Positions 45,681-55,239 are shown, numbered from the stretch's first letter. The stretch is DNA of 64,000 bases from Flavobacteriaceae bacterium (GCA_003443635.1 CP031964.1:1892321-1956320), one strand, 5' to 3'. Notes: generated by a model not told the origin, from the letters alone. Translations and numbers: made by a program.

Positions 45681-47073
45681 AACCCAATTTAAGCAAACTA
45701 CTATAGCAAAAGAAGTGTCGCTAACTGGCGTTGGTCTGCATACAGGAAAAGATGTTACATTAACATTTAAGCCTGCACCTGAAAATAGTGGATATTCATT
45801 TAAACGAATAGATTTAGAAGGGAATCCAATAATAGAGGCAGATGCTTCTTATGTGACAAATACACAAAGAGGTACATGTTTAGAGAAAAACGGAGTGAAA
45901 ATACAAACTTGTGAACATGTATTAGCAGCCTTAGTTGGATTACAAGTAGACAATGCAATTTTAGAGTTGAATGCTTCTGAACCTCCAATAATGGATGGCT
46001 CGTCAAAATATTTTATTGAAGCAATTGAATCAGCTGGAATTGTTGAGCAAGAACAACAAAGAGAAGAATATATCGTAAAAGAGGTTATTTCGTATACTGA
46101 TGATGAAACGGGAAGCGAAATTACTATTATTCCTTCAGAAGAGTACCAAGTAACAACTATGGTAGATTTTGGAACTAAAGTATTAGGAACTCAAAATGCT
46201 ACCCTTCAACATTTATCAGATTTTAAAACAGAAATATCTGACTCTAGAACCTTTAGTTTTTTGCATGAAATAGAAATGCTTTTAGAGCATGGCTTAATAA
46301 AGGGAGGAGATTTAAATAATGCAATAGTTTATGTAGATAAAGAGTTATCCAGCGAGACAATGGAACGCCTGAAGGTAGCTTTTAAAAAGGACGATATAAA
46401 AATAAAGCCTAACGGGATTTTAGATAATTTAACATTACATCATCCTAATGAAGCTGCAAGGCACAAACTTTTAGATGTAATTGGAGATTTGGCATTAATA
46501 GGAACTCGAATAAGAGGAAAAGTTATTGCAAATAAACCTGGTCATTTTGTAAATACTCAGTTTGCAAAAAAAATGGCTAAGCTTATAAAAATAGAAAAAC
46601 GAAATAATGTACCATCTATAGATTTGAATCAACCTCCGCTTATGGATGTAAATCAAATTATGGATATGTTGCCACATAGGCAACCTTTTTTATTTATCGA
46701 TAAGATTTTTGAACTGAGCAAATCCCATGTTATTGGTGCGAAGAATGTGACGATGAATGAATCCTTTTTTGCAGGACACTTCCCTGGTGCACCTGTTATG
46801 CCTGGAGTTATAATTGTAGAAGCAATGGCGCAAACGGGAGGAATATTAGTGTTGAGTACAGTTCCAGATCCAGAAAATTACTTAACTTTTTTCATGAAAA
46901 TAGATAAAGTTAAGTTTAAACAAAAAGTTGTTCCTGGAGATACATTAATCTTTAAATGTGATTTAATAACCCCTATAAGAAGAGGAATTTGCCATATGCA
47001 AGGTTATGCTTATGCAAATGGAAAATTATGCGCAGAAGCTGAACTAATGGCTCAAATAACTAAAGTTAAATAA
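45673..47073 (+). CDS. LpxC-FabZ bifunctional deacetylase/dehydratase
   Basis: A fused protein of 466 aa typical of Bacteroidota. Residues 1-305: UDP-3-O-acyl-GlcNAc deacetylase (TGVGLHTGKDVTLTFKPA, GTCLEKNGVKIQTCEHVLAALVGL with zinc ligand His, HHPNEAARHKLLDVIGDLAL). Residues about 325-466: 3-hydroxyacyl-ACP dehydratase FabZ (LPHRQPFLFIDKI, GHFPGAPVMPGVIIVEAMAQ with catalytic His/Glu). The fusion couples lipid A synthesis to fatty-acid elongation. An earlier GTG (45670) is next to the ATG; the ATG is preferred. lpxA follows 2 bases after the stop. Confidence 0.95.
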   Translation: MIKTQFKQTTIAKEVSLTGVGLHTGKDVTLTFKPAPENSGYSFKRIDLEGNPIIEADASYVTNTQRGTCLEKNGVKIQTCEHVLAALVGLQVDNAILELNASEPPIMDGSSKYFIEAIESAGIVEQEQQREEYIVKEVISYTDDETGSEITIIPSEEYQVTTMVDFGTKVLGTQNATLQHLSDFKTEISDSRTFSFLHEIEMLLEHGLIKGGDLNNAIVYVDKELSSETMERLKVAFKKDDIKIKPNGILDNLTLHHPNEAARHKLLDVIGDLALIGTRIRGKVIANKPGHFVNTQFAKKMAKLIKIEKRNNVPSIDLNQPPLMDVNQIMDMLPHRQPFLFIDKIFELSKSHVIGAKNVTMNESFFAGHFPGAPVMPGVIIVEAMAQTGGILVLSTVPDPENYLTFFMKIDKVKFKQKVVPGDTLIFKCDLITPIRRGICHMQGYAYANGKLCAEAELMAQITKVK

Positions 47074-47075
47074 AT

Positions 47076-47861
47076 ATGAATCAACCACTTGCATATGTTC
47101 ATCCAGGAGCGAAGATTGCTAAAAATGTTGTTATTGAACCTTTTACAACAATCAATAATAATGTAACAATTGGAGAAGGTACCTGGATTGGATCTAATGT
47201 TACGATAATGGAGGGTGCACGGATAGGAAAGAATTGTAATATTTTCCCAGGATCTGTAATTTCTGCAATTCCCCAAGATTTAAAATATAATGATGAAGAT
47301 ACAACTGTAGAGATTGGAAATAATGTGACTATTAGAGAATGTGTTACTATAAATAGAGGGACTACAGATAAGATGAAAACAGTTATTGGTGATAATTGTT
47401 TAATAATGGCCTATTGTCATATTGCTCACGATTGTATAGTAGGAAATAATTGCATATTTTCTAATAATAGTACATTGGCAGGACACATTAATGTTGGAGA
47501 TTATGTGGTTTTAGCAGGTATGACAGCAGTTCATCAATTTTGTTCTATAGGTAATCATGCATTTGTTACTGGGGGATCATTAGTTAGAAAAGACGTACCA
47601 CCATTTGTAAAAGCAGCAAGAGAACCTTTATCATATGTAGGAATTAATTCAGTTGGATTAAGGCGTAGAGGGTTTACTTCAGAAAAAATTAGAGAAGTTC
47701 AGAATATATATAGATTACTTTATCAAAAAAATTATAATAACAGTCAGGCTTCAGAAATTATTGAAGCAGAAATGGAAGCTACTCCAGAACGAGACGAAAT
47801 TTTACAATTTATTAAGAATTCTCATCGTGGTATAATGAAAGGTTATTTTAAATCAAACTAA
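47076..47861 (+). CDS. lpxA: UDP-N-acetylglucosamine acyltransferase
   Basis: First enzyme of lipid A synthesis, transfers a hydroxyacyl chain from ACP to UDP-GlcNAc. The left-handed beta-helix starts at HPGAKIAKNVVIEPFTTINN; CHIAHDCIVGNNC includes the catalytic His; C-terminal GLRRRGFTSEKIREVQNIYRLLYQ is the family ending. 261 aa normal. Sits in the lpxD-lpxC/fabZ-lpxA-efp run. Confidence 0.96.
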   Translation: MNQPLAYVHPGAKIAKNVVIEPFTTINNNVTIGEGTWIGSNVTIMEGARIGKNCNIFPGSVISAIPQDLKYNDEDTTVEIGNNVTIRECVTINRGTTDKMKTVIGDNCLIMAYCHIAHDCIVGNNCIFSNNSTLAGHINVGDYVVLAGMTAVHQFCSIGNHAFVTGGSLVRKDVPPFVKAAREPLSYVGINSVGLRRRGFTSEKIREVQNIYRLLYQKNYNNSQASEIIEAEMEATPERDEILQFIKNSHRGIMKGYFKSN

Positions 47862-47877
47862 AAAATACAAAATACTT

Positions 47878-48444
47878 ATGGCAAATACTTCAGATATACG
47901 AAATGGATTATGTATAAAATATAATCATGATATTTATAAAATTATAGAGTTTTTACATGTAAAACCTGGTAAAGGCCCTGCTTTTGTAAGAACAAAAATG
48001 AAGAGTGTTACTTCAGGTAAAGTAATAGATAATACATTTTCTGCTGGCCACAAAATTGAAGATGTTAGAGTAGAAACTCATAAGTTTCAATATTTATATC
48101 CAGAAGGTGATCAATTTCATTTTATGAATGTTGAAGATTATAATCAAATTACACTTGAAAAAGCAACAATTGATAATCCTGGACTATTAAAAGAAGGAGA
48201 GGTTGTTACTGTAATTATAAACTCTGAAGATGGAATGCCATTATCTGTAGATATGCCTGCGAGTGTTATTCTTGAAGTTACAGCTACGGAGCCTGGAGTA
48301 AAAGGTAATACCGCAACCAATGCTACAAAGCCCGCAACAGTAGAAACAGGAGCAACAGTAATGGTACCATTATTTATTAATGAAGGGGATAAAATTAAAG
48401 TAGAAACTGAAAAAGGAACTTATAAAGAACGTATTAAAGAATAG
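47878..48444 (+). CDS. efp: Elongation factor P
   Basis: Rescues ribosomes stalled on polyproline stretches. Three beta-barrel domains: KOW-like N-terminal (residues 1-63, tip KPGKGPAFV with Lys32 at the modification position), OB domains thereafter; ending GDKIKVETEKGTYKERIKE. 188 aa normal. A Lys tip is seen; which modification enzyme serves it is not visible here. It lies 16 bases after lpxA and 19 bases before the second lpxD-like gene. Confidence 0.97.
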   Translation: MANTSDIRNGLCIKYNHDIYKIIEFLHVKPGKGPAFVRTKMKSVTSGKVIDNTFSAGHKIEDVRVETHKFQYLYPEGDQFHFMNVEDYNQITLEKATIDNPGLLKEGEVVTVIINSEDGMPLSVDMPASVILEVTATEPGVKGNTATNATKPATVETGATVMVPLFINEGDKIKVETEKGTYKERIKE

Positions 48445-48463
48445 TTAGCTCTATTTATTTTAG

Positions 48464-49408
48464 ATGAAATTTACTCAAACACATACCTTAGAGCAAATTG
48501 CGACAATTATTAATTGTCAATTTATAGGCGATAAAAACTTTCCTGTAGAAGGAATGAACGAGATTCATGTTGTATCACCAGGAGATATTGTTTTTGTAGA
48601 TCATCCAAAATATTATGACAAAGCATTAGAATCTGCTGCAACAATTATTTTAATTAACAAAGAAGTAGAATGCCCTGAAGGGAAAGCGTTATTAATTTCT
48701 GATGACCCATTTAGAGATTTTAATAAGCTTACTAATTACTTTAAACCGTTTCAATCTTCAAATCAGAACATTTCTGAAACAGCTAAAATAGGAGAAAATA
48801 CAATTATTCAACCTAATAGTTTTGTAGGTAACAATGTTGTTATTGGTAAAAATTGTACTATTCACTCTAATGTGAGTATTTATGACGATTCAATTATAGG
48901 AGATAATGTAATCATCCACTCAGGAACTACTTTAGGGGCTTCTGCATTTTATTATAAAAATAGACCAGAAGGGTTCGATCAACTCATATCTGGAGGAAGA
49001 GTAGTTATTGAAGATAATGTAGATTTAGGAGCTCTTTGTACTATTGATAGAGGAGTTACTGGAGATACTACAATAAAGGAAGGAACAAAAATAGATAACC
49101 AAGTACACGTTGGACATGATACGGTAATAGGAAAAAAATGCCTTATTGCTTCTCAAGTCGGAATTGCAGGATGTACTATTATTGAAGACGAAGTCACCAT
49201 TTGGGGGCAAGTAGGAATTACTAGCGGTGTTACAATAGGTAAAAAAGCAATTATATCTGCTAAAGCTGGGGTAAGTAAATCACTAGAAGGAAATAAGAGT
49301 TATTTTGGAATTCCTGCAGATGATTTTAGAAAAAAATATAAGGAAATCGCTGCAATACGACAAATACCAGAAGTGTTACAGTTGCTAAAGAAGGATAAAG
49401 ATGAGTAA
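48464..49408 (+). CDS. Second LpxD-like N-acyltransferase paralogue
   Basis: A 314-aa protein with the LpxD layout: N-terminal domain (MKFTQTHTLEQIATIINCQFIGD..EIHVVSPGDIVFVDHPKYYDKAL) and hexapeptide-repeat beta-helix (ISETAKIGENTIIQPNSFVGNNVVIGKNCTIHSNVSIYDDSIIG). Catalytic His region is VHVGHDTVIGKKCLIASQVGIAGC. It is shorter than the LpxD upstream, and with about one quarter identity by eye is a real paralogue rather than a duplicate. A co-directional NTF2-like gene overlaps it by 8 bases. The substrate may be a different lipid or sugar. Confidence 0.85.
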   Translation: MKFTQTHTLEQIATIINCQFIGDKNFPVEGMNEIHVVSPGDIVFVDHPKYYDKALESAATIILINKEVECPEGKALLISDDPFRDFNKLTNYFKPFQSSNQNISETAKIGENTIIQPNSFVGNNVVIGKNCTIHSNVSIYDDSIIGDNVIIHSGTTLGASAFYYKNRPEGFDQLISGGRVVIEDNVDLGALCTIDRGVTGDTTIKEGTKIDNQVHVGHDTVIGKKCLIASQVGIAGCTIIEDEVTIWGQVGITSGVTIGKKAIISAKAGVSKSLEGNKSYFGIPADDFRKKYKEIAAIRQIPEVLQLLKKDKDE

Positions 49409-49817
49409 ATCTCCAAAAAGTATTGTAAGATCTTTTTATAATCTAGATATTTCTACTGATGGAATAGAAAGTTACAAAAGCTTTTTGCATAAAGACTGTG
49501 AGTTAAATTGGAATAGCAGTAAAGGATATACTAAACTATTATTCGATGATATTATAGCGTTATTTAATGATATTGAGACTTCTTACGAATCGGTTAGATT
49601 TCAAATAAGTCATTTATTAGAAGATGGTGCTTTTGTAACCACACGATATACATTATATGTAACCCCAATAGAAGATACTGATAATGAAACAGCTTTAGCT
49701 CATTTTATTACAATATGGGAAGTTAAAGATGGTAAATTGTATAAAGGTTTTGAAATTAGCCAAACTGCAGATGAGAGTTTACATAGTCTTAATTCGTATT
49801 CTGAAATAAATATTTAA
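49401..49817 (+). CDS. NTF2-like (SnoaL) family protein
   Basis: A 138-aa cytoplasmic protein with the cone-shaped NTF2-like fold pattern: YNLDISTDGIESYKSFLHKDCELNWNSSKGYTKL and the beta-sheet FVTTRYTLYVTP..THFITIWEVKDGKLYKGFEISQTADES. Its ATG lies inside the last codons of the LpxD-like gene (8-base overlap), implying translational coupling. Function unknown; such proteins can bind small lipids or steroids. Confidence 0.8.
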   Translation: MSKSPKSIVRSFYNLDISTDGIESYKSFLHKDCELNWNSSKGYTKLLFDDIIALFNDIETSYESVRFQISHLLEDGAFVTTRYTLYVTPIEDTDNETALAHFITIWEVKDGKLYKGFEISQTADESLHSLNSYSEINI

Positions 49818-49846
49818 AAATAGTTTATAAATAAGTGACAATAAAG

Positions 49847-49854
49847 TAATTTTG
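49847..49854 (+). promoter_or_regulatory. -7 promoter element for sucD
   Basis: TAATTTTG followed by C matches TANNTTTG and lies 34 bases before the sucD start. No -33 TTG is seen at the expected distance. Confidence 0.45.
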
Positions 49855-49888
49855 CCGCGTCTTAAATTAATATAATTCAAAAACAAAA

Positions 49889-50761
49889 ATGAGCGTTTTA
49901 GTAAATAAAGATTCAAAAATTATAGTTCAAGGATTTACAGGAAGTGAAGGAACTTTTCATGCAGGTCAAATGATTGAGTATGGAACGAATGTAGTTGGTG
50001 GTGTAACTCCAGGAAAAGGTGGTCAAACACATTTAGATAAACCTGTTTTTAATACGGTAGAAGATGCTGTAAAACAAGTAGATGCAGATACAACTATAAT
50101 TTTTGTTCCACCAGCTTTTGCTGCAGATGCAATTATGGAGGCTGCAGATGCTGGTATTAAAGTGATTATAACAATTACTGAAGGTATTCCGGTAGCAGAT
50201 ATGATTAAAGCTTCAGATTATATAAAAAATAAAGATTGTCGTCTAGTAGGTCCAAATTGTCCAGGAGTAATTACTCCAGAAGAAGCTAAAGTTGGTATTA
50301 TGCCAGGTTTTGTGTTTAAAAAAGGAAATGTAGGGATTGTTTCAAAATCGGGAACATTAACTTATGAAGCAGCAGACCAAGTTGTTAAACAAGGTTTAGG
50401 TATTACAACTGCAATTGGTATTGGTGGAGATCCAATAATTGGAACAACTACTAAAGAGGCTGTTGAAATGCTAATCAATGATTCGGAAACAGAATGTGTA
50501 GTGATGATAGGCGAGATAGGAGGACAATTAGAAGGAGATGCTGCACAATGGTATAAAACTAGTGGTAGCACTAAGCCTGTAGTAGGATTTATTGCAGGAG
50601 AAACAGCACCGGCTGGTCGTACAATGGGGCATGCAGGAGCTATTGTTGGTGGTAGTGATGATACTGCTCAGGCTAAAAAGCGTATTATGAGAGAATGTGG
50701 AATACATGTTGTAGATTCTCCAGCAGAAATAGGTAAGAAAGTAGCAGAAGTACTAGCTTAA
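49889..50761 (+). CDS. sucD: Succinate-CoA ligase subunit alpha
   Basis: Substrate-level phosphorylation step of the TCA cycle, succinyl-CoA to succinate. N-terminal CoA-binding part (QGFTGSEGTFHAGQMIEYGTNVVGGVTPGKGG), the phospho-His loop MGHAGAIVGG near residue 245, and SKSGTLTYEA for nucleotide ligase binding. 290 aa normal. The beta subunit gene (sucC) is not in the window, so the two subunits are encoded apart. Confidence 0.97.
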   Translation: MSVLVNKDSKIIVQGFTGSEGTFHAGQMIEYGTNVVGGVTPGKGGQTHLDKPVFNTVEDAVKQVDADTTIIFVPPAFAADAIMEAADAGIKVIITITEGIPVADMIKASDYIKNKDCRLVGPNCPGVITPEEAKVGIMPGFVFKKGNVGIVSKSGTLTYEAADQVVKQGLGITTAIGIGGDPIIGTTTKEAVEMLINDSETECVVMIGEIGGQLEGDAAQWYKTSGSTKPVVGFIAGETAPAGRTMGHAGAIVGGSDDTAQAKKRIMRECGIHVVDSPAEIGKKVAEVLA

Positions 50762-50780
50762 TAAAATAACTTAGCTGTTA

Positions 50781-50808
50781 AAAACCTCACAAGATTTTGT
50801 GAGGTTTT
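50781..50808 (+). terminator. Rho-independent terminator after sucD
   Basis: Arms AAAACCTCACAA (50781-50792) and TTGTGAGGTTTT (50797-50808), loop GATT, followed by more T. Ends the sucD transcript. Confidence 0.9.
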
Positions 50809-50812
50809 TTTA

Positions 50813-50841
50813 TTTGATGCAACTTGTATTTGTTATATTTG
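50813..50841 (+). promoter_or_regulatory. Promoter candidate upstream of fabG
   Basis: TTTG (50813-50816), 17 bases, TATATTTG (50834-50841). It is 121 bases before the fabG start, leaving a long leader; another TAATTTTG at 50885-50892 lacks a -33 box. Confidence 0.4.
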
Positions 50842-50961
50842 GAGTACAATAAATTACAAGATAATTCATGTAAATGAGTATAACTAATTTTGAGTTTCAA
50901 CAAAAAAATTATTGTACAAATAATATCTAACTAAAAACAACTATATAAAAATATTAAGTAA

Positions 50962-51708
50962 ATGAAATTACTAGAAGGGAAAACGGCTATAATTACTGGA
51001 GCAAGTAGAGGAATAGGAAGAGGAATAGCTACAGTTTTTGCAGAACAAGGTGCTAACGTAGCTTTTACATATAGTTCTTCGGTAGATGCAGCAAATGTAT
51101 TAGAAACAGAATTAAAAGCATTAGGTGTTAAAGCAAAAGGGTATCAAAGTAATGCGGCCAATTATGAAGAAGCTCAAGAGTTAGCTAAAAATGTATTGGG
51201 AGAATTTGGAAGTATAGATGTTTTAATTAATAATGCAGGGATTACAAAAGATAATTTACTGATGAGAATGGGAGAGGAAGATTTTGATAAAGTAATTGAG
51301 GTCAATTTAAAATCTGTGTTTAATATGACAAAAGCTGTACAGCGTACAATGTTAAAACAACGTCACGGTTCTATTATTAATATGAGTTCTGTTGTTGGTG
51401 TTAAGGGAAATGCAGGTCAAACTAATTATGCAGCTTCAAAAGCAGGAATTATAGGGTTTTCAAAATCTGTAGCTTTAGAGTTAGGCTCTAGAAATATTAG
51501 AAGTAATGTTATTGCTCCAGGTTTTATTGAAACAGAAATGACAGCAAAATTAGATGAAGAAACTGTAAAAATGTGGCGTAACGCTATTCCATTAAAACGT
51601 GGTGGTTCTCCAGAAGATATAGCTAATGTATGCGTATTTTTAGCAAGCGATATGTCAGCTTATGTTACTGGGCAAACCCTTAATGTAGATGGTGGGATGT
51701 TAACTTAA
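50962..51708 (+). CDS. fabG: 3-oxoacyl-[acyl-carrier-protein] reductase
   Basis: NADPH-dependent ketoreductase of fatty-acid elongation, SDR family. The cofactor motif TGASRGIGRG begins at residue 12; NNAG at 90s; catalytic Ser in NMSSVVGVKG and Tyr-x-x-x-Lys in NYAASKAG; C-terminus QTLNVDGGMLT. 248 aa normal. A secreted protein gene starts 10 bases after the stop. Confidence 0.95.
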   Translation: MKLLEGKTAIITGASRGIGRGIATVFAEQGANVAFTYSSSVDAANVLETELKALGVKAKGYQSNAANYEEAQELAKNVLGEFGSIDVLINNAGITKDNLLMRMGEEDFDKVIEVNLKSVFNMTKAVQRTMLKQRHGSIINMSSVVGVKGNAGQTNYAASKAGIIGFSKSVALELGSRNIRSNVIAPGFIETEMTAKLDEETVKMWRNAIPLKRGGSPEDIANVCVFLASDMSAYVTGQTLNVDGGMLT

Positions 51709-51717
51709 ATAAATATT

Positions 51718-52269
51718 ATGAGGATCTTTTTACAATGTATTATTATTTTAATATTTTTCTTTGGAAATGCTCAAGAGAAAGAGTGGAAATTAGTAAAAGA
51801 TATTGAAAGAGGATACCGAATTAATTTCCCTGGAGAAGCAAAATATGCTAGCCAAAAAGTGCCTACAGATAAAGGAGATGTAACGATGGATTCTTATTCT
51901 TATCAACCAGAAAATTTAGAAGCAGATAATTTGGTTTATATGACTGCTTTCACAAAATATCCTACTTTCTTTTTTGAAAATGGTTTAGAGAGTGATGAAA
52001 ATAAACAGAGAGTACTTGATAATGCTGTTAATGGAGCTGTTACTAATACAAAAGGGACATTGGCGTCATCCGATAAAATAAAGTTTAATGGTTATCCAGG
52101 AAGGAGATCTAAAATTAATATTTCTGGAGGATATGTTATTGAAATGAAAACAATTCTGGTAAATTTCACTCTTTATTTGGCACAAGTTATTTATAAAAAA
52201 GAAGACGAAGGTAATTTTAATGCTTCACGATTTTTCAATTCTTTCGAATTAATTAAAGTTAATGAATAA
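51718..52269 (+). CDS. Small secreted protein of unknown function
   Basis: A 183-aa exported protein. Signal peptide MRIFLQCIIILIFFFGNAQ; mature part EWKLVKDIERGYRINFPGEAKYASQKVPTDKGDVTMDSYSYQPE and a beta-rich end. It has no lipobox and no recognised domain, but similar small proteins with an INFPG motif are frequent in Flavobacteriia. It is 9 bases after fabG and 43 bases before the VWA gene, all same strand, possibly one operon. Confidence 0.75.
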   Translation: MRIFLQCIIILIFFFGNAQEKEWKLVKDIERGYRINFPGEAKYASQKVPTDKGDVTMDSYSYQPENLEADNLVYMTAFTKYPTFFFENGLESDENKQRVLDNAVNGAVTNTKGTLASSDKIKFNGYPGRRSKINISGGYVIEMKTILVNFTLYLAQVIYKKEDEGNFNASRFFNSFELIKVNE

Positions 52270-52312
52270 TAAGTGTCTCTAATTATCAGTAATATTAGTC
52301 TACAGAAATAGG

Positions 52313-54340
52313 ATGCAGCAAGGCACTTTACTATATATTATACTAGCAATTATTATTGCTTTTGGAATTGCATATTTTCAATATATGCATAAAGAGAAAA
52401 AAACAAAAGCTTATTTGTATACAGGATTACGATTTATAACAATCTTCTTTATTTTATTGTTAATTATAAATCCTAAACTTGAAAAAAACACATTCTTTAA
52501 CGAGAAACCAAATTTAGTGATAGCTATAGATAACTCAGAATCTGTAAAACATTTAAAATTTGATTCTGTAGTAAGAGATAAAATTGAAGTTTTTAAAAAC
52601 GATAAAGCATTAAATGAGAAATTTGATATTCAATATTACGCTTTTGGAAAAACCTTAAACAAAACAGATTCTATTTTATTTAATGACTCGCAAACAAACA
52701 TCGCTACAGTATTTAATGATTTATCTCAAATTTATAGAGGAGAAGTAGCACCAACTGTTGTAATTACAGATGGTAATCAAACTTATGGTACAGATTACGA
52801 AATAACTTCCTTACGATATAATCAGCCTATATACCCTGTTATATTGGGGGATACAATTACTTATTCTGATTTGAAAATCCAACAACTGAACGTTAATAAG
52901 TATGCCTACTTAGATAATAAATTTCCAATTGAGATTATTACTGTTTATAATGGTAATGCAAATGTAAATTCACAATTACTAATTACTTCAAATGGTGTAA
53001 CTGTATATCGAGAAAACTTAACCTTTTCTAAAACTCAAAACTCAAAAACGATTAATATAACATTACCAGCAAATACTGTTGGTGTGACTTCATATATTGC
53101 TCAAATTGTACCATTAGCTTCAGAAAAAAATAAAATTAATAACAGTAAGCCTTTTGCTGTAGAAGTAATAGATGAGCAAACAAATGTAGCTATAGTAAGT
53201 TCAATAATACATCCAGACTTAGGGGCTTTAAAAAAAGCTATAGAAAGTAATAAACAGCGTGGTGTTTCAATATTAAAACCCAATGAGTTTTTAGAGCAAA
53301 AAGATAATTTTCAATTAGTGATTTTGTATCAACCAAATAGCGCATTTAAAGCTGTTTTTGATGCTTTAGCACAATCAGGAGATAATAAATTTATAATTAC
53401 TGGAAATCAAACTCAATGGTCTTTTTTAAATAACATTCAAGACAATTATACACAAGAAATTACACGGCAAGCAGAAGATTTTTTACCTACTCTTAATTCT
53501 AACTTTTCTACATTTATTGTTGACGGTTTAGATTTTGATTCTTACCCTCCATTAATATCAGAATTTGGCGAAATAACATTTAATACCCCTTTTGAAACGT
53601 TATTATATAAACGTGTAAATAATAGTGTTTTAGGAGAACCTTTATTATCAACTTTTGAAAGTTCAGGAAAACGCGAAGCTATATTGTTTGGTGAGAATAT
53701 TTGGAAATGGAGAGTACAAAGTTATTTAAATGAACGATCGTTTCAACTGTTTGATAACTTTATAGGAAAATTGATTCAATATTTAGCCTCTAATAAAAAA
53801 CGCAACAGATTGAACCTTAATTATGAATCGTTTTATAACGGAAATGGTAATATTAAAATAACAGCACAATTTTTCAATAAAAATTATGAGTTTGATACTA
53901 AGGCTAACTTATCTATTTTTTTGAAGGATATTAATTCAGGAAATGAACGAACAATCCCTTTTGTACTTAAACAAAACAACTATGAAGTTGATTTGAGCGG
54001 ATTAACTCCATCTGAATACAATTTTACGGTAAAAGCAAATGGGTCAGAAGTTACGCAATCTGGACGTTTGCGAGTGTTAGATTACAATGTAGAACAACAA
54101 TTTTTAAATGCTAATGTAACAAAGTTAGAAGCAATAGCTACTAATAGTGAAGGAGCAAGTTATTTTAGTAATAATACAAGTGAATTGTCTAATGATTTAA
54201 TCAACGATTCACGTTTTGTAACTCTCCAAAAGAGTACTAAAAATGTCGTACCTTTAATAGATTTTAAATTCTTATTAGCACTTATTGCATTAAGCCTTGC
54301 AACTGAGTGGTTTTTAAGAAAATACAACGGACTTATTTAA
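52313..54340 (+). CDS. VWA-domain membrane protein
   Basis: A 675-aa membrane protein with two N-terminal hydrophobic segments (IILAIIIAFGIAYFQYM; LRFITIFFILLLIINPKL) and a C-terminal one (FLLALIALSLATEWFLRKY). Between them is a von Willebrand A-like domain (LVIAIDNSESVKHL, with D-x-S-x-S). It resembles BatA-like proteins but without the clear MoxR/BatB neighbour genes. Function unknown. Same direction as fabG and the prohibitin gene; the ORF of the prohibitin overlaps but its true start is past the stop. Confidence 0.8.
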   Translation: MQQGTLLYIILAIIIAFGIAYFQYMHKEKKTKAYLYTGLRFITIFFILLLIINPKLEKNTFFNEKPNLVIAIDNSESVKHLKFDSVVRDKIEVFKNDKALNEKFDIQYYAFGKTLNKTDSILFNDSQTNIATVFNDLSQIYRGEVAPTVVITDGNQTYGTDYEITSLRYNQPIYPVILGDTITYSDLKIQQLNVNKYAYLDNKFPIEIITVYNGNANVNSQLLITSNGVTVYRENLTFSKTQNSKTINITLPANTVGVTSYIAQIVPLASEKNKINNSKPFAVEVIDEQTNVAIVSSIIHPDLGALKKAIESNKQRGVSILKPNEFLEQKDNFQLVILYQPNSAFKAVFDALAQSGDNKFIITGNQTQWSFLNNIQDNYTQEITRQAEDFLPTLNSNFSTFIVDGLDFDSYPPLISEFGEITFNTPFETLLYKRVNNSVLGEPLLSTFESSGKREAILFGENIWKWRVQSYLNERSFQLFDNFIGKLIQYLASNKKRNRLNLNYESFYNGNGNIKITAQFFNKNYEFDTKANLSIFLKDINSGNERTIPFVLKQNNYEVDLSGLTPSEYNFTVKANGSEVTQSGRLRVLDYNVEQQFLNANVTKLEAIATNSEGASYFSNNTSELSNDLINDSRFVTLQKSTKNVVPLIDFKFLLALIALSLATEWFLRKYNGLI

Positions 54341-54360
54341 TAAACTATAATAAAGAAATA

Positions 54361-55176
54361 ATGGAAAAATTACCAAAAATTGCATTACCACTCATTTTAA
54401 TAGTGGTTGTATTAATTGTATTAGTGTCTAAATCTGCTATTACCATAGGTTCTGGTGAAGCAGGAGTATTATATAGAACTTTTGATAATGGTGTTGTTAC
54501 AGATGAACCACCATTAGGAGAAGGATTTCATCTGGTTATGCCCTGGAATAAAGTACATATTTATGAAGTAAGGCAGCAAGAAGTTTTTGAAAAAATGGAT
54601 GTATTATCTTCTAATGGATTAGATATTAAATTAGATGCCTCTGCTTGGTTTCAACCTAAATATGAGCATTTAGGAAAATTACATCAAGAGAAAAGTGAAC
54701 AATATAAAGAACGTATTTTATTACCAGCTATTCGTTCTGCTGCTCGTAGTGTAGTAGGACGTTATACACCAGAACAATTATATTCTAGTAAACGAGATGT
54801 TATTCAAATTGAGATCTTTGAAGAGACTAAAAAAATTGTAGATGATCAATACATTCAATTAAATGAAATATTAATTAGAGATGTTACTTTGCCTGCAACT
54901 ATTAAAGAAGCTATTGAGCGTAAATTGAAGCAAGAACAAGAATCTTTAGAATATGAGTTTAGATTAGTAACTGCGCAAAAAGAAGCTGAAAAACAACGAA
55001 TTGAAGCACAGGGTAAAGCAGATGCAAACCGTATTTTAAGTGCATCATTAACAGATAAAATTCTTCAAGATAAGGGTATTGAGGCAACAATACAATTAGC
55101 AGAATCCCCTAATAGTAAAGTCGTTGTTGTAGGTTCAGGAGATAGCGGTTTACCACTTATACTCGGAAATAACTAA
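54361..55176 (+). CDS. Prohibitin-family (SPFH) membrane protein
   Basis: A 271-aa SPFH/band-7 protein with one N-terminal membrane anchor (IALPLILIVVVLIVLV) and the SPFH domain (AGVLYRTFDNGVVTDEPPLGEGFHLVMPWNKVHIYEVRQQEVF) followed by a long helical stretch (AIERKLKQEQESLEYEFRLVTAQKEAEKQRIEAQ) that forms oligomers. The frame extends upstream to 54307 but the ATG at 54361 is the natural start. Prohibitin-like proteins organise membrane microdomains; a partner protease is not visible here. Confidence 0.9.
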   Translation: MEKLPKIALPLILIVVVLIVLVSKSAITIGSGEAGVLYRTFDNGVVTDEPPLGEGFHLVMPWNKVHIYEVRQQEVFEKMDVLSSNGLDIKLDASAWFQPKYEHLGKLHQEKSEQYKERILLPAIRSAARSVVGRYTPEQLYSSKRDVIQIEIFEETKKIVDDQYIQLNEILIRDVTLPATIKEAIERKLKQEQESLEYEFRLVTAQKEAEKQRIEAQGKADANRILSASLTDKILQDKGIEATIQLAESPNSKVVVVGSGDSGLPLILGNN

Positions 55177-55206
55177 TTAGTTTAATTTGTTAAAAAACCT
55201 TAAAAA

Positions 55207-55239
55207 TTTGCAAACATTAAAGTAAAAGAGTGATATTTG
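55207..55239 (+). promoter_or_regulatory. Promoter for the his operon
   Basis: TTTG (55207-55210), 21 bases, then GATATTTG followed by C (55232-55239), close to TTG-N17-23-TANNTTTG with one mismatch. Transcription would begin just before the leader peptide ATG at 55257. Confidence 0.5.

Noticed and set aside
50874..50932. A short frame MSITNFEFQQKNYCTNNI before fabG, considered as leader peptide
   Set aside because: It has no run of a single amino acid, no following attenuator hairpin, and fabG is not an amino-acid operon.
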